Part shown: positions 22,785 to 34,422 of the stretch, one piece after another | Layout of the letters: the number at the start of each line of letters is the position of its first letter | How positions within the stretch are numbered: the stretch's first letter is position 1 | The notes under the pieces: model-generated | What the model saw: only the letters and a program-made list of their open reading frames with translations | What the model was told of the DNA's origin: nothing | The model's database searches: none | Assembly: GCA_026545225.1 (NCBI GenBank) | Contig: CM048852.1 | Location: forward strand, 14,840,146 to 14,904,145 | Length of the DNA: 64,000 nt | DNA from: Cornus controversa | Taxonomy: Eukaryota; Streptophyta; Magnoliopsida; Cornales; Cornaceae | Reading direction: 5' to 3' | Translations under genes and position numbers: made by a program

Positions 22785-22865
22785 TAGTAACCATCATAGT
22801 TAGCAAAACGTTAATATATGTACTTCATAAACATAAGAAATATAAGCTAACTATGATGGTTACTA
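22785..22865. repeat. 81-bp hairpin with perfect 20-bp arms
   Basis: TAGTAACCATCATAGTTAGC at 22785-22804 is repeated exactly as its reverse complement at 22846-22865, with a 41-nt AT-rich loop. A (TA)n tract follows directly. It could be a tiny MITE (the outer TA might be a target duplication) or a random foldback. Confidence 0.9.
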
Positions 22866-23489
22866 CTATATATATATATATATATATATACACAGAAAGG
22901 CTCTCAAGTGGTCCAAAAAAAATGGACACTTGAATAGTCCCAAGGCTATTTTTCCAAGCCTTAAAAGTCATATTGGTGGGACCACTCTTAAAAAAACTTT
23001 TGTGAACTTGTGGCATTTAAAAGCCACAACAGGTGAAAATGTTCAAGTGGAACCACTCTTTTATAAAAAAATAAAAAATAAAAAGAAACGTGTACTTCAT
23101 CACTTTAAAAATAAAGTCAGAATATACTCTTTTCACAATACACTTTTTTCTTCTTAACAAAAATGGTGTTCCTCTCTCTAACTCTCTCTACCCCCCTCTC
23201 AATCGAAGGTCTTCAACGCCACCATATCATGCCCCTGTTCTGCTTTATCCAAGTCACACACACTCTCTCTCTCTCTTTCTCTCTCTCTCTTTTTTCAAAG
23301 CGTTGAAACTAAATCCTGTCAATCTTATTTCTATTTCTACTTTATTTCTTGTGGGTTTTTTTTTTTGCTTTAAATCCAAATCTGTGAAATTTATTTTTGT
23401 TCTCTTAATTTTTTCCTTTGAATCACTGTGTATAAATGACAAGTTAAAATTTAAAAATCTTAAATAAATGATAATAAATTTATAAATGA

Positions 23490-26267
23490 CAATATTGGCA
23501 CTCACTATGTGAAATAGCACCTGAGCTTAAGCCTGAAATAGGTCAAGAATTTCAAACAATTGATGATGTCAAAAAAATTTACAATGCATATGTAGGGATG
23601 GCAACGGGGCAGGTATCGGGCGGGTATGCCAAAACCCTACCCCGCCCCACCAAGGAAATACAAAATCCATCTCCCGTTAAGAACCCTAACGGGTTTGTGG
23701 TAAGCATACCACCACCGCCCCATTTAGAGAAAAAGAGGAATAACAAAATCCTTAAAATCATTTGTTTTATTTGCTTTGAATTCGATGTTTGGGTTAAATG
23801 TACCCAAACGATGATACAACACTCCTACTGTCAAAATCCCAATATATAAGCAAAGAAAATGACACAAACATACATACATATGTAGATGGAGATAGAAACG
23901 GTTTTGATCTTCAAGAATTTTTTTTATTATACATTTATTATGTACACAAGATAGAGTTCTCTTTTAGCCATAAGATAAAGAGAGGAATAGAACAGAACAA
24001 GATAACCTAGTGGTTGCCATATATCTAGTATACTATATTTATATAAGTAATATAAACATAAAAGAAATGGTACATTTCATACAATTATGTCACTATATGT
24101 ATGTATGTATGTATGTATATAATCGGGGCGGGGTGGGTACTAGGCGGGTTTTCTTAAAAAAAAACCATACCCGCCCCTACTCCTATTAGGGGCGGACCAA
24201 ATCCCCTCCATTAGGGGCGGAGCGGGGCGAAAACCCATCGGGGCAGAGGAAATTGCCACCCCTATGCATATGCCAAAGCCTCTGGCTTTAGTGTTTGAAA
24301 TTCGGCTGTAAAAAAATGGCGAGAAAGTGGTGAAATCATAAGGAAAGAGTTTGTTGGTTGGAAACAAGGGAAAGGTAAAATAGTAGCGAACATTGAGGCA
24401 AAAAGGCGTCGGGGATCAATTAAAGAGAATTGTAATGCAAAACTTGCTATTGTGTTATCAACTAATGGCTTATATAAAGTTAGTATATTTGATGAGGGTC
24501 ATAGACACCCATTAGAAACTCTTTGGAGAATACATTTTTTACAATCTCACCACAATATTTTGACTGCCCAAAGGGCCTTGACTCAACAGCTTAGCATGGT
24601 AAATATACTACCACATCAACAATTCAATTTTCTTGTAGTACAGGCAGGGGGTTTTGAGAATATTGATTGTACGTAAAAAGATTTGTATAACCATGAAAAG
24701 GATAAATGCAATGAGATGAAGGGCATGATGGAGATATGTTGCATGAGTATTTAAAATTTGAACAAGAAAAGAATTTGTCATTTTATTTTAAAATTGAGGC
24801 AAATGATGAAAACAGAATTACTCATTGTTTTTGGGCCAATGCAACCTCGAGAAAGGTTTACAAGTTTTATTGTGATGTGGTAATATTTGATACTATTTAC
24901 AACACCAATTGGTACAGATTCATCTTCGCGCCACTAATGGGGTTCAATAATCATGGTCAGACAATAATATTTGCCTGTGCATTCTTGAGTGATGAGACCA
25001 TAGATTCTTTTGTTTGGCTCTTCAACCAATTTTTGGAAGTTATACCAGGTGATTACCCTAAGATGATTATTATTGATCAAGATCCAATTATGACAAATGT
25101 AATTTCATAAACTCTACCAAGCACATTCACAAATATTGTAGTTGGTCATTTTAACAAAATTTTTAGAGAAGATAGATTCAGTTAAATATAGTGCTTACTA
25201 TAAGGAGTTTCAAATCGCATTTGGAAATCGGAGACTAAAGAAGAGTTCGACTTGAAGTGGATAGATCTTGTTGGAAAGAGTGGGTTAAATGTCAACAAAT
25301 GGCTACAATCAATGTATCAAATTCTTTCAAAATGGATGCTGGCCTATGTAAATCATGTTTTTTTGGCTAATATGTCAAGTAGCCAATGAGCAGAAAGCTC
25401 CCACTCATTTTCAAAAAATACGTTTCATTGGTAGATTTTATAATTCAATTTGGTAGGGTACTTATGCGTCAACATCATGAAGAATTAATGGCGGATCACA
25501 AAGATATGGTTGAGTAGCTTATCGTGAAAATGACCCATGAGTTTTGTTACATGTGGTTGTAATCTATACGCGCAAAATGTTTTATAAATTTAATGATGAG
25601 ATGTTGGAGAGCTTGCCGTATAGGTTTAAACTTTTTGAAGGAGAATGAATATCACAATATTTACAAGATTCAAAGAAAAAATGTCAAAAATTATCCATAG
25701 CAAGAAATTCATTATGACAAGGTGTTGGATTTTGCTCCATATACTTGCAAAAAACTTGAGAATTCAGGAATTCCCTGTAGACACGTGTTAGGATACTTGC
25801 ACAAAAGACATGATATATGAAATTTTTTCAAGTCAATACATTTTGAGCAGATGGACAAAAATGGAAAAATGAGGGAAAGTGGTTGATGAGAGTGGCATTA
25901 AGATAATTGATGACAGATCATATCTACTAGTGAATTAATTCAACTAATTTTGGATGTGGTTGATAAGGCCCTTACTAGTGGAGAAGCAACTAAAGTTTAT
26001 ACTGATGTTTTGGGTGGTGTATGTGATAAACTCAATTAAATGGTTGGTTATAGTACAAGTTTAGTTGATGTTGTTGATAGAAGTCAAATTTGGAGTGTAG
26101 TTGCTTCGGGCATTGTGAATTACAATTACTACAATGAACCGAGTCAATTTCGTGCAAAGGGGTGTGGCAAAAGGCTTAAGGGAGAGAAAGAGAAAGCATT
26201 GGGAAGTGCCAAAAATTCTAAAGCTAAACAGTGTAATGGGTGCGGTTTGGTTAGCCAGTCACACTAA
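23490..26267 (+). pseudogene. FAR1/MULE-type transposase pseudogene
   Basis: Domains in order: a FAR1 DNA-binding domain (PELKPEIGQEF at 23,521, then IYNAYAKASGFS split by the hAT insertion, CNAKLAIVLS and YKVSIFDEGHRHPL near 24,440-24,510); a MULE transposase domain (CDVVIFDTIYNTNWYRF, FAPLMGFNNHGQTI, FACAFLSDETIDSFVWLF and PKMIIIDQDPIM, 24,870-25,095); a SWIM zinc finger (YTCKKLENSGIPCRHVL near 25,740); and a C-terminal FRS-like segment (RAKGCGKRLKG, CNGCGLVSQSH). Several stops and frameshifts break it, for example after FENIDCT and IMTNVIS. FAR1 and FHY3 are host proteins domesticated from this transposase group; the flanking inverted repeats say this copy is a transposon gene. Confidence 0.88.
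23593..24264. mobile_element. Non-autonomous hAT element, 672 bp
   Basis: The ends are TAGGGATGGCAA and TTGCCACCCCTA, imperfect 12-bp inverted repeats, bounded by a perfect 8-bp duplication TGCATATG (23585-23592 and 24265-24272), the hAT signature. The subterminal regions are packed with GGGGCGGG/CCCGCCCC words in both orientations, usual as transposase binding sites in hAT elements. The middle is AT-rich with no coding frame and has a (TATG)n tract near 24,095-24,118. Excising it with one duplication copy restores the reading of the FAR1 domain, so it landed in the transposase exon. Confidence 0.92.
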
Positions 26268-26902
26268 TAAAAGAAACTGTCCAACACTTATAAATTGGTA
26301 AGAAACTAGTAATTTTCCATTTATTTTGATAATTTCTAAATTTTATGTCAATCTTGCATGATTTTTGGTTGGTTTTTGTCTAGATTATGATAGTTATTCA
26401 TCCACAAGTGGTTGCGAAAGCCTCTTATAAAGAATGTTTTAATTTAAAAATCATCTAACTTTTACGTGAAAATGTTTGATGAGATTTGGATGTATTTTCT
26501 TTCATTTTAATGCATTACTTGTTCTGGATTGGATTTTGTATTTTACTGCATTTGATTTGAGAACTCTAAGTTAGATTTCAATGAATGTGTTTGATGAATA
26601 TAAATGGAAATGTGTTGAAATATAAATCATAGCATCTTTGTACTTATTAATCAACAAGCTAAGAAGGAAAAAAAAGATTGTTTAAAAGAGAGTGGTCCCC
26701 ACCTAGACATTTTTTCTTTGAATGGCAGCATCCACATGCTGTGGCTTTTAAATGTCACACAAGTTTACAAAAGTTCTTTTAAGAGTGATCCCACCAATAT
26801 GGCTTTTAAGACTTGAAAAAATAGTCTTACTAAACTGTTTGGGCATCCCTTTTTTTGGACTACTTCAGAGCCTTCATATATGTATTTATATATGTGTATG
26901 TG

Positions 26903-28396
26903 TGATCGGCGTTGAATGTTGATCATTCTAGCCTCTTAACTTGCGTATTTTATTCTCTTAGTGATAGATTATTTTGTGATTTTACTTCGTTTTAGTGTTT
27001 TCTGTATTTTTAGGGCCTTAATGATTATTTCAGGTAAAACCATGATTTTGGGCTTTTAAAGATGACATGCAAGAAGGTTAGATGAAGCCTACATCATGTG
27101 GATCCATTCAACTATTTATTTCAACTCAAATCAGTCCAAGGAAGAGGTCCAAGAGAATTATAGCTGCTTAAGAAGGTTTCGGGCCTGAAGCCCAATTCTG
27201 TGCATAATACAATCTTAATTCCGTTTTGGAAACTAGACCAGAATTATTATTTTCGAGTCTCAAATCGACTTAATTTTTTTGTTGGATGATTCTGCACACT
27301 TTTGTATTTCACAAAAATTTCGTGAATCGAACTTTTAGTGGGTCAAAAGTTGGGCCGAATATCAGCAGGAAAAACCCACCTGATTAGTGCTGCGGGAAAA
27401 CCTAATTAATTCCTAATTGGATTAGGACTTTGGTGTATTCTTTTGGGGCATAAAGTGGCGAATTGAAGGCTGTTTTGAGGGGAGTTTTGAGAGCTTAGAG
27501 AGCCGTTGGACAGATTGGAAGACATACTTTGCAGAGCTTTCAAGTGGAGAACCATTGGAGAACGAAGTCTTATGCATAATTCATGAAGATGATGCCTTCT
27601 TCCTCAACCGTTGAAACTTCTTCTTCTACCATGAGTGGCTAGTTCATCCACTAGGATTTTGATGTAGCCCTAACAAAGTATCAATGGTTTGATTGTTTTA
27701 ATTATTGGGGACCTTTATGTTCATGCATAGATTGTGTAATTTAGAGGATTCTTATTATAGAATTAAGCTATAAAAGTCTTATAAATTCAGTTTCAATGAT
27801 TTCTTATCTTATCTTAGATATTTGGTTGTTGTTATTGAATTCAATCTCTCTTATTTTCTGTGATCATGAGAGCGATTATTACACAATGATAATAACTGAA
27901 TATATCATTATACGTTTTGATGGAGTATGCCTAGAGAAGATGGACCATACTGCACCCTAGAGTAGAGTAGTTACGCAGATGGCCCATGCCAATTGAAGAT
28001 AGTCCATGACTTAGCCTTAATCATATGTTATCTTCTTGACGGATGAAGGTGAGCTTATAGCCACCGACACCACTTATGCATGATATAATCCCCTATAGTT
28101 GATTCAATTAACCATTGATTATGGAGTTAGTGGTGAAATCAAATACCCTAGATTTATCTCATATTATCTTCACTCTCTATTTCCTTTGTTTTATTTTATT
28201 TTGCTTTTAAATTAGTTTAAATATAAAAATCAGATTTCTTCCCTTTATAAACTTAATTAGAATTAATTCCGTATTCCAACTCATCAAACCATAATCCCTG
28301 AGGTTCGACACCCTTTTCGATAGCCCTATTCTGCAAGGAATTCGTTCTACTGCGAAGTGTGGTAATTTTAATTGAGACGCACTCACACACGAATCA
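26903..28396 (+). repeat. Element A 5' LTR (1,494 bp)
   Basis: TGATCGGCG...GAATCA. It lacks a short GTTAAACGAAATTC segment that is kept in the 3' LTR and in the family LTRs at 45,352 and 61,820 (near 27,280 here). Confidence 0.95.
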
Positions 28397-28401
28397 ATTT
28401 T

Positions 28402-28420
28402 TGGCGCCGTTGCCAGGGAT
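28402..28420 (+). promoter_or_regulatory. Primer binding site, tRNA-Asp type
   Basis: TGGCGCCGTTGCCAGGGAT begins five bases after the LTR. It is complementary to the 3' end of plant tRNA-Asp with one mismatch (A for G), as is usual in Athila-lineage elements. Element E has the perfect form. Confidence 0.88.
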
Positions 28421-28546
28421 TATCTATTTGATTGATTGGATTTTACAGAATTAATTTTAATTGGATTTTTAGTTTAGGAAATTTTTATATTTTGTTTTTA
28501 ATTTTGTTTTTGTTTTTGTTTCTTTTTAGGTACTTTTTGTTAATAT

Positions 28547-30400
28547 ATGCAAGGTCATCGTTCTGTGGCTGATCCTTTGATACCTCTTGATCCTGAGCCT
28601 GAACGTACTCTTAGACAACAGAGGAACATCCCTGTTGATACCATTGTGCAAGAGGAAGAATTCATTGAAGACATGGCGGAAGAAAGGAATAACAACCTTG
28701 TTCCTAATGCTGCTGGAGAAAGGGCCAGATTGCTCAAAGACTACTACGTTCCTGAGACATACACTTCACCAGCCTGTTTTCAACTGCCCAATGTCATAGC
28801 ACAGAATTATGAGATCAAGTCCAGCATTATTTAGATGCTGCCATCTTATTTTGGGCTGACTCAAGAAGACCCTTACAAGCATCTAGATGAATTCATTGAA
28901 GTGTGCTCAACTACCAAAATTCACAACTTCTCTGAAGATGCTTTCAGAATGAGACTTTTTCCATTCTCCCTGAAAGATAAAGCAAAGTATTGGTTCAATT
29001 CTCTACCAGCAGGTTCTATCACGACTTGAACTCAGATGCAACATGAGTTTCTCAAGAAGTATTTTCCGATAGGGAAGACCAATCAATTCAAACGTGCTAT
29101 CACTGGTTTCTCCCAACATGAGGGGGAACAATTTTATGAGACATGGGAAAGATTCAAGGACCTTCTTAGAAAGTGTCCTCATCATCAAGTTCCTAAGTGG
29201 CAATTAGTGCAGAGTTTCTATGAAGGGCTGATAGAAGCCAACAGACAGATGGTTGATACATCTTGTGGAGGTACTTTTATGTTGAAGAGTGAAGAAGAGG
29301 CACGGACATTATTTGAAAATTTTAGTGACAACTTTCTACAACATGTGTCCTCTACTCGTTCTAGCAGACCTGCCACTACAAGGAAGACTGATGGAATTTT
29401 TGAGGTTGGTGCTTCAAAAGCTATGCCAACCGACATTGATTTAATTGCACATAAGGTAGCAGCAATTATGGCTGCCAATCAAGCTCCTTCTACTACAAAT
29501 TCTTTATTGCTAGGCCCTTGTGAATTTTGCTCTAGTCCTATGCATAATGTGACCAATTGTCCTTCAATTGGACAATTTTCTGATATTTAACATGAGCAAG
29601 TCCAAGCTGCATTCACTGGACCAATGAATCCTCCACGAGGTAATACTTACAATCCCACATAGAGGAATCATCCTGGTTTTTCTTACAGTAACCAAAGGGC
29701 AGCAATGCAACCTACATATCAGCCTAGGAATTTCGTACCTCAACAGCAATATCAAACACAAAGTCCTAAGGCACAAAGAATTTCTGCTATTGAAGACAAG
29801 CTGACACTCACCTTAGCAAAGTTTGATAAGCTTGATTTCATTATAGAGACAGTGCAAGCTACTGCAGCAACAGTATAATCTACAGTTCAGCTAATACACT
29901 CTCATTCTCAATCTATTGCCAAACTGGAATCTCAGTTTGGACAGCTTGCTACTTCATTGAGTAGAAGAGAAGAAGGGAAGCTTTCTAGTCAACCAATTGC
30001 TAATCCAAGAGGGATGCAAGCTTCCACAAGCAACTCACACCATGAGCAGGTTCAAGCTATTACCACTTTGAGGAGTGGGAAAATAATTGATAACAAGGTG
30101 GGGGAAAAGAAAGAATAAGAGAAAGTGACCACAAGTCCAAGTGCTAAAATTTCTTATGAGCCCAAGGCTCCTTTCCTACAATGTTTCCTTGAAGTATCTA
30201 AATTGGGGAAGTAAGGGGACAAGCTGCATGACATGATGGAAGTGTTTTGACAAGTGAAGATTAATTTGTCACTCCTTGATGCCATCAAGCAAATTTCTCC
30301 TTATGCTAAATTTTTAAAGGACTTGTGCACTTAGAAGAGGCGTTCTAACAGTCATGTGCCAAAGAAAGTGATGCTGCCACAACAAGTGAGTTCTATAATT
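28547..30400 (+). pseudogene. Element A gag (capsid and nucleocapsid), broken
   Basis: The frame opens at ATG 28547 (MQGHRSVADPLIPL). It contains the retrotransposon gag core (EDPYKHLDEFIEVCST, MRLFPFSLKDKAKYWFNSL, HEFLKKYFPIGKT, WERFKDLLRKCPHH) and a CCHC knuckle near 29,520 (CEFCSSPMHNVTNC). It forms the capsid that packages element RNA. In-frame stops occur near 28,832 (TAG) and 29,027 (TGA), with more after 29,590. Compared with the open gag of element E (63,486 on), these two stops are single C-to-T or G-to-A changes (CAG to TAG, TGG to TGA). Confidence 0.9.
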
Positions 30401-30419
30401 TAGCAGTGCACTCCTCCCA

Positions 30420-32340
30420 AGTACAAAGATCCTGGTGCTCCAACTATCTCATGCATCATTGGGGAGCACCATATTGATAAAGCTCTTCTTGATTTGGATG
30501 CAAGTGTGAATTTGCTACCCTATTTAGTGTACTTACAATTGGGCTTGGGAGAATTGAAGCCTACATCGGTGGTGTTGCAATTTGTAGACAGATCGACAAA
30601 GCAACCCCATAGGATCATTGAAAATGTGCTCATTAAAGTGGACAAGTTCTACTTTCCAGTTGATTTCATTGTACTTGACACTAAGCCAGTTCACAACCCA
30701 AAGAGGCATATTCTAGTGATCCTTGGTCGACCTTTCTTAGCTACTGCTGATGCTTGCATAAATTGTAGGTTGGGGATCATGGATATTTCATTTGGCAACA
30801 TGAAGGTCAAGCTTAATATTTTCAATGTTGTTGAGAACCCTCCAAATCAGACTGATGTCTTTTTCATAGATTCGGCAGATGTGCCTAAACCTAGAGATGA
30901 AATAGAGGTTAAAGAGAAACAAAGGGAAGAGAATGTGCTAGAAGATCAATTTTCTACAATTGTGGTAAATTCTATATGTGCTAAACCACACAATTCACTT
31001 CAGGGTGAGCAATTTTTTGGAGTATCTGACAACTCCATGCCATGGTATGCAGATGTCATAAATTATTTGGCCACGGGAAAAGTGCTACGAGGTTGGACCA
31101 AGCGAGAGCGTGATAGATTCTTCTCTAAAGTTCATCATTACTTTTGGGAGGATCCGGAGTTATTTAAATATTGTCCAGATCAGATTATTCGGCGGTGTGT
31201 CCCGGATCATGAGTTTCAAGATGTTCTCAAGTTCTGCCATTCCTTAGCATGTGGAGGCCACTTTAGTGCAAGAAAGACAACAGCAAAGGTACTTCAATGT
31301 GGATTCTTCTGGCCTTCTCTGTTTTATGATGCCTATGTTTTTTGTAAAACTTGTGATCGATGTCAAAGATTGGATTCAATGTCAAGATGAGATATGATGC
31401 CAATAACCCCCATTCTGGTGGTTGAGATTTTTGATGTTTGGGAAATTGATTTCATGGGACCCTTTCCGCCCTCTTTTGGCTACGAGTACATTCTGGTTGG
31501 TGTGGATTATGTCTCCAAATGGGTGAAGGCCATTGCAACTCGAATCAATGACCACAAGGTGGTAATCAATTCATGCACAAGAATATTCTTAGTCGATTCA
31601 GAATTCCTTGAGTCTTGATCAGTGATGGTGGTTCTCACTTTTACAATAAATTCTTGAGAGGATTGATTGCTAAGTATTCAGTGACACATAAGGTGGCAAT
31701 GCCTTACCATCCTCAGACAAGTGGGCAAGTGGAGCTGTCCAATCGAAAAATTAAGCATATTCTTGAGAAGACAGTGAGACCGGATAGAAAAGATTGGTCA
31801 TTGCGGTTAAGTGAGGCATTATGGGCGTATCAGACTGCTTACAAGACTCCTATCGGTATGTCGCCATATCGGTTGGTGTATGAAAAAGCATGTCATCTTC
31901 CAGTAGAGATCGAGCACAAGGCACTTTGGGCAATCCAAAAATTCAATTTCGATGCAAAAAGAGCTAGAGAAGAGAGAAAGTTGCAATTGAATGAATTAGA
32001 AGAGTTTAGACGTGATGCTTATGAAAGTTCATAAATTTACAAAGAGAGGACAAAGGCATTCCATGATAGACATATCTCACAGAAGTCCTTTTCTCCAGGT
32101 GATAAAGTGTGGCTCTTCAATTCAAAGCTTCAGTTGTTTCCCGAGAAATTACGTTCAAGATGGGATTGACCATTCCAAGTGATTTCAGTTTTTCCTTATG
32201 GTGCTGTGGAAATTTGGAGTTTTCGAGATAATACTTTGATCAAAGTTAATGGTCAAAGGTTGAAGCATTGTGTAGAAGGATTTGTGCCAACAAGAGACGT
32301 GGAGTCCGTCGACTTGACGGATCCCGTCTATCCGACTTAA
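30420..32340 (+). pseudogene. Element A pol: protease joined directly to integrase
   Basis: The protease runs from about 30,440 to 30,840; its catalytic motif reads DLDAS where element D has DLGAS, then ILGRPFLATADA. About 60 codons later, without any reverse transcriptase or RNase H, the integrase begins (SMPWYADVINYLATGK near 31,035). It has an H2C2 zinc region (FCHSLACGGHF, CKTCDRCQR), a core with [10 protein letters not shown] and DYVSKWVKA, and [16 protein letters not shown] with the catalytic glutamate context (31,700-31,750). Stops fall near 31,388, 31,616, 32,032 and 32,168. Element D shows what is missing: about 1.6 kb. The pol frame family end (LTDPVYPT) is at 32,340. Confidence 0.88.
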
Positions 32341-32582
32341 TCCCTTCGGAGAGTTGATCGTCGCCTACGGACGTTAAATAGTAGGAGTTGTATGTATTTC
32401 TGTCCTTTAATATTTTTAGTTTTCTTTGATTTTAATTTTTAGTTTATGTTTTCTTAATCTTTCTTTCAATTTTAGTTACGTTTTGATGTGTTTTCTTTGA
32501 GTTTTTGATGTATAAGTTGCTTCCGGAAGATGCCAAGAGGTGTACCAAGGTCTATGGACTCAAAACGGGTGAAAAAATGAGC

Positions 32583-32820
32583 TCTCGGTCGACCTTGAGC
32601 AATAGAGACTCCAAAAATACACGTCCCGGTCGACCTTGGGCGATGGAGGCTCAAATAGGCTTCAGCTGGGGGGATCGATCGCCCATTTAAGGGGGGATCA
32701 ATCGCCCCCATGATTTTGCTACATGGGAGGACCAGCAGAGGGGCGATCGATCACCCCATCCAAGGGGGATTGATCCCCCCAGCCCAAAAGTGGGCTGTCC
32801 GAATTTTTGGGTTATAAATA
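32583..32820 (+). promoter_or_regulatory. Palindrome cluster followed by a TATA-like box, upstream of the third ORF
   Basis: Between the end of pol and the third ORF lie dyads such as GGGGGATCGATCGCCC (32,669), GGGGGGATCAATCGCCCC (32,691), GGGGCGATCGATCACCCC (32,739) and GGGGGATTGATCCCCC (32,764). A pair of GGTCGACCTTG(A/G)G words is at 32,587 and 32,628. TATAAATA follows at 32,813-32,820, about 33 bp after the last dyad. The third ORF starts 410 bp downstream. A promoter role is inferred from the layout, which is repeated in element D. Confidence 0.5.
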
Positions 32821-33228
32821 ACCCCCATCTCTCATCTACTTGCTACTACTTATTATTTGAAGACTTTGGGATCCAATTTGACTCCTACTTCAACCGGGAA
32901 TATATTTTCTTCAATTGGTGATTCTCATACAAGTATTTGTCATTGATCATCATCAACATCGACATCAAAATCGGATTGATCATCACTAGTTCTCAAGAAA
33001 ACTCTTACTTTCTCAAGTTCTTCATCAAAGTAAGTAGAGTTTTTATTTTGCAAAATTATGCCAATCTTTTTGAGGGCTTTTGAAGACCAAGTTTGGGGGA
33101 CATAATTGGTGGATTGAATTGTTCAATTTGGGGTGAAAAAATTGCCGAAAAAAGAGGTTGAAGGAGAAACTTTTATTGTACACACCAAGTGTTTGATTTA
33201 ATTCCTCAACCAAACTTTTCCTATTTCT

Positions 33229-34422
33229 ATGGCACCAAAGAGAGCAAGTCACCAAGGTGCTTCAAGCTCGTGCAATCCTCACCGAGCATGACATGATCCA
33301 ACACCTGTTTCCTCAAGATCTCGCCGAGATGGAATTTATGAGAGATGGCATCTAAGAGCCTTGAATTTTGAAGCGACATTTGACATCGCCGAACTTTATG
33401 CCATATATCCCGAGACATGATAGGGGATTTCTGACATCCGTCGTCGTCGGTCGGCTTTAATTTTTATTCCATTATCTACTACTATATACCTGAGGCTCGT
33501 CAAAGTCTTTTATCAGAACTTAATGCCAAAACCTAACAAGCGGAGTGCACTTATTTCTTCGGTGGATGGAACACGAGTTCAGGTAGATATGTCTTCTATT
33601 GGTATTGCCATGGGCTATCCTCATGAATGCCCAGTTGATTTGACCAATATCTACACTCCTTTACCCGATGATTTGTCGGTGGGTAACTTGGTTGAACATT
33701 TGTGTGCTAACCAATTCTCCAGGCCAAGCCGAGTCATCTATGGTTCCTTGATGCTATTTTGTACAAGAATGTGTGTCCCATTGGACATAAAACCAAGAGG
33801 TGTCAAGAGTTCTTTCGAGCTTTATATGTCATACATTTTGGGCATTGGCTATCATTCCCATAGATTGTCTGGGGCCAAATTGAAAAGTTCTATTCCAGGT
33901 TGTGGCCAAGGTACCGGACAGTGCAAGTGACTAGGAGTTCCATTCCCTACTATCATTCATCAATTACTCATTGCACAGGGATATGCAGTCGATGAGGACG
34001 AGCTTGCCTTTCCATGAGATATTCATTATAGCACACACGACTGGAATTTGAGTCGATCTTATATGTATTAAAGAGTCATTGCTACACCCGGTGAAATATC
34101 TCGATTGGCTCAGGGAGGGGAAGTTGTGGACATACCACCACCGGTGGAGGATCCAGAGGAGATGGAAGTAGAAGAAGAAAATGTCCATGCACAAGCTGGT
34201 GGACATGATTATCATTATTTAGAGGGGCAGATTGTTGGGTTGACCGCCCAGTTTAGCATCTTACAGACTGAGGTTTTCACACAGTTTGGAGCTATGCGGA
34301 CAGAGATGGCGGATCACTTTCGTGAGACTCGCCAGGATCAGCTAGAGATGAGGAGGATGCTGCGTGCATTGATGCGCCAGGCGAACCTGGATCTAGACGC
34401 TCAATCACCAACTCATCCTTGA
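33229..34422 (+). pseudogene. Element A third ORF (Athila-type downstream ORF), broken
   Basis: An ATG at 33,229 opens MAPKRASHQGASSS, resembling the start of the extra ORF found after pol in Athila elements (sometimes called env-like). A stop follows after 20 codons. Further pieces are in other frames: ERWHLRALNFEATF near 33,340, a 135-codon stretch at 33,523-33,930 (GIAMGYPHECPVDL, SLMLFCTRMCVPL), and 34,105-34,422 with an acidic PEEMEVEEENVHA run and a heptad-like segment (LEGQIVGLTAQFSILQTEVF) suggesting a coiled coil. I see no signal peptide or membrane helix, so envelope function is not supported. Its function is unknown. Confidence 0.6.

Larger units (their letters stand above)
22896..26875 (+). 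mobile_element. Mutator-like element with long TIRs and a FAR1-type transposase remnant
   Basis: The left end (22,896 to ~23,090) and the right end (~26,688 to 26,875) are inverted copies. The left reads AAGGCTCTCAAGTGGTCC and the reverse complement of the right reads AAGGCTCTGAAGTAGTCC. Both continue through a CATATTGGTGGGA block and end in a GTGG(A/G)(A/C)CCACTCT-like block. Inverted repeats of ~190 bp around a FAR1-like transposase mark a Mutator-like element. The flanks are AT-rich and no 9-bp target duplication can be picked out. The element is dead: its transposase has many stops and is split by the hAT element at 23,593-24,264. Confidence 0.85.

Noticed and set aside
22733-23467. Several frames of 60-125 codons around the left end of the Mutator-like element
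   Set aside because: They read through a hairpin, TA and CT microsatellites and the terminal inverted repeat, with no protein motif.
33229-34422. A retroviral-type envelope gene in element A
   Set aside because: No signal peptide, membrane helix or glycosylation-rich ectodomain is visible; only position favours it, so I call it a third ORF of unknown function.
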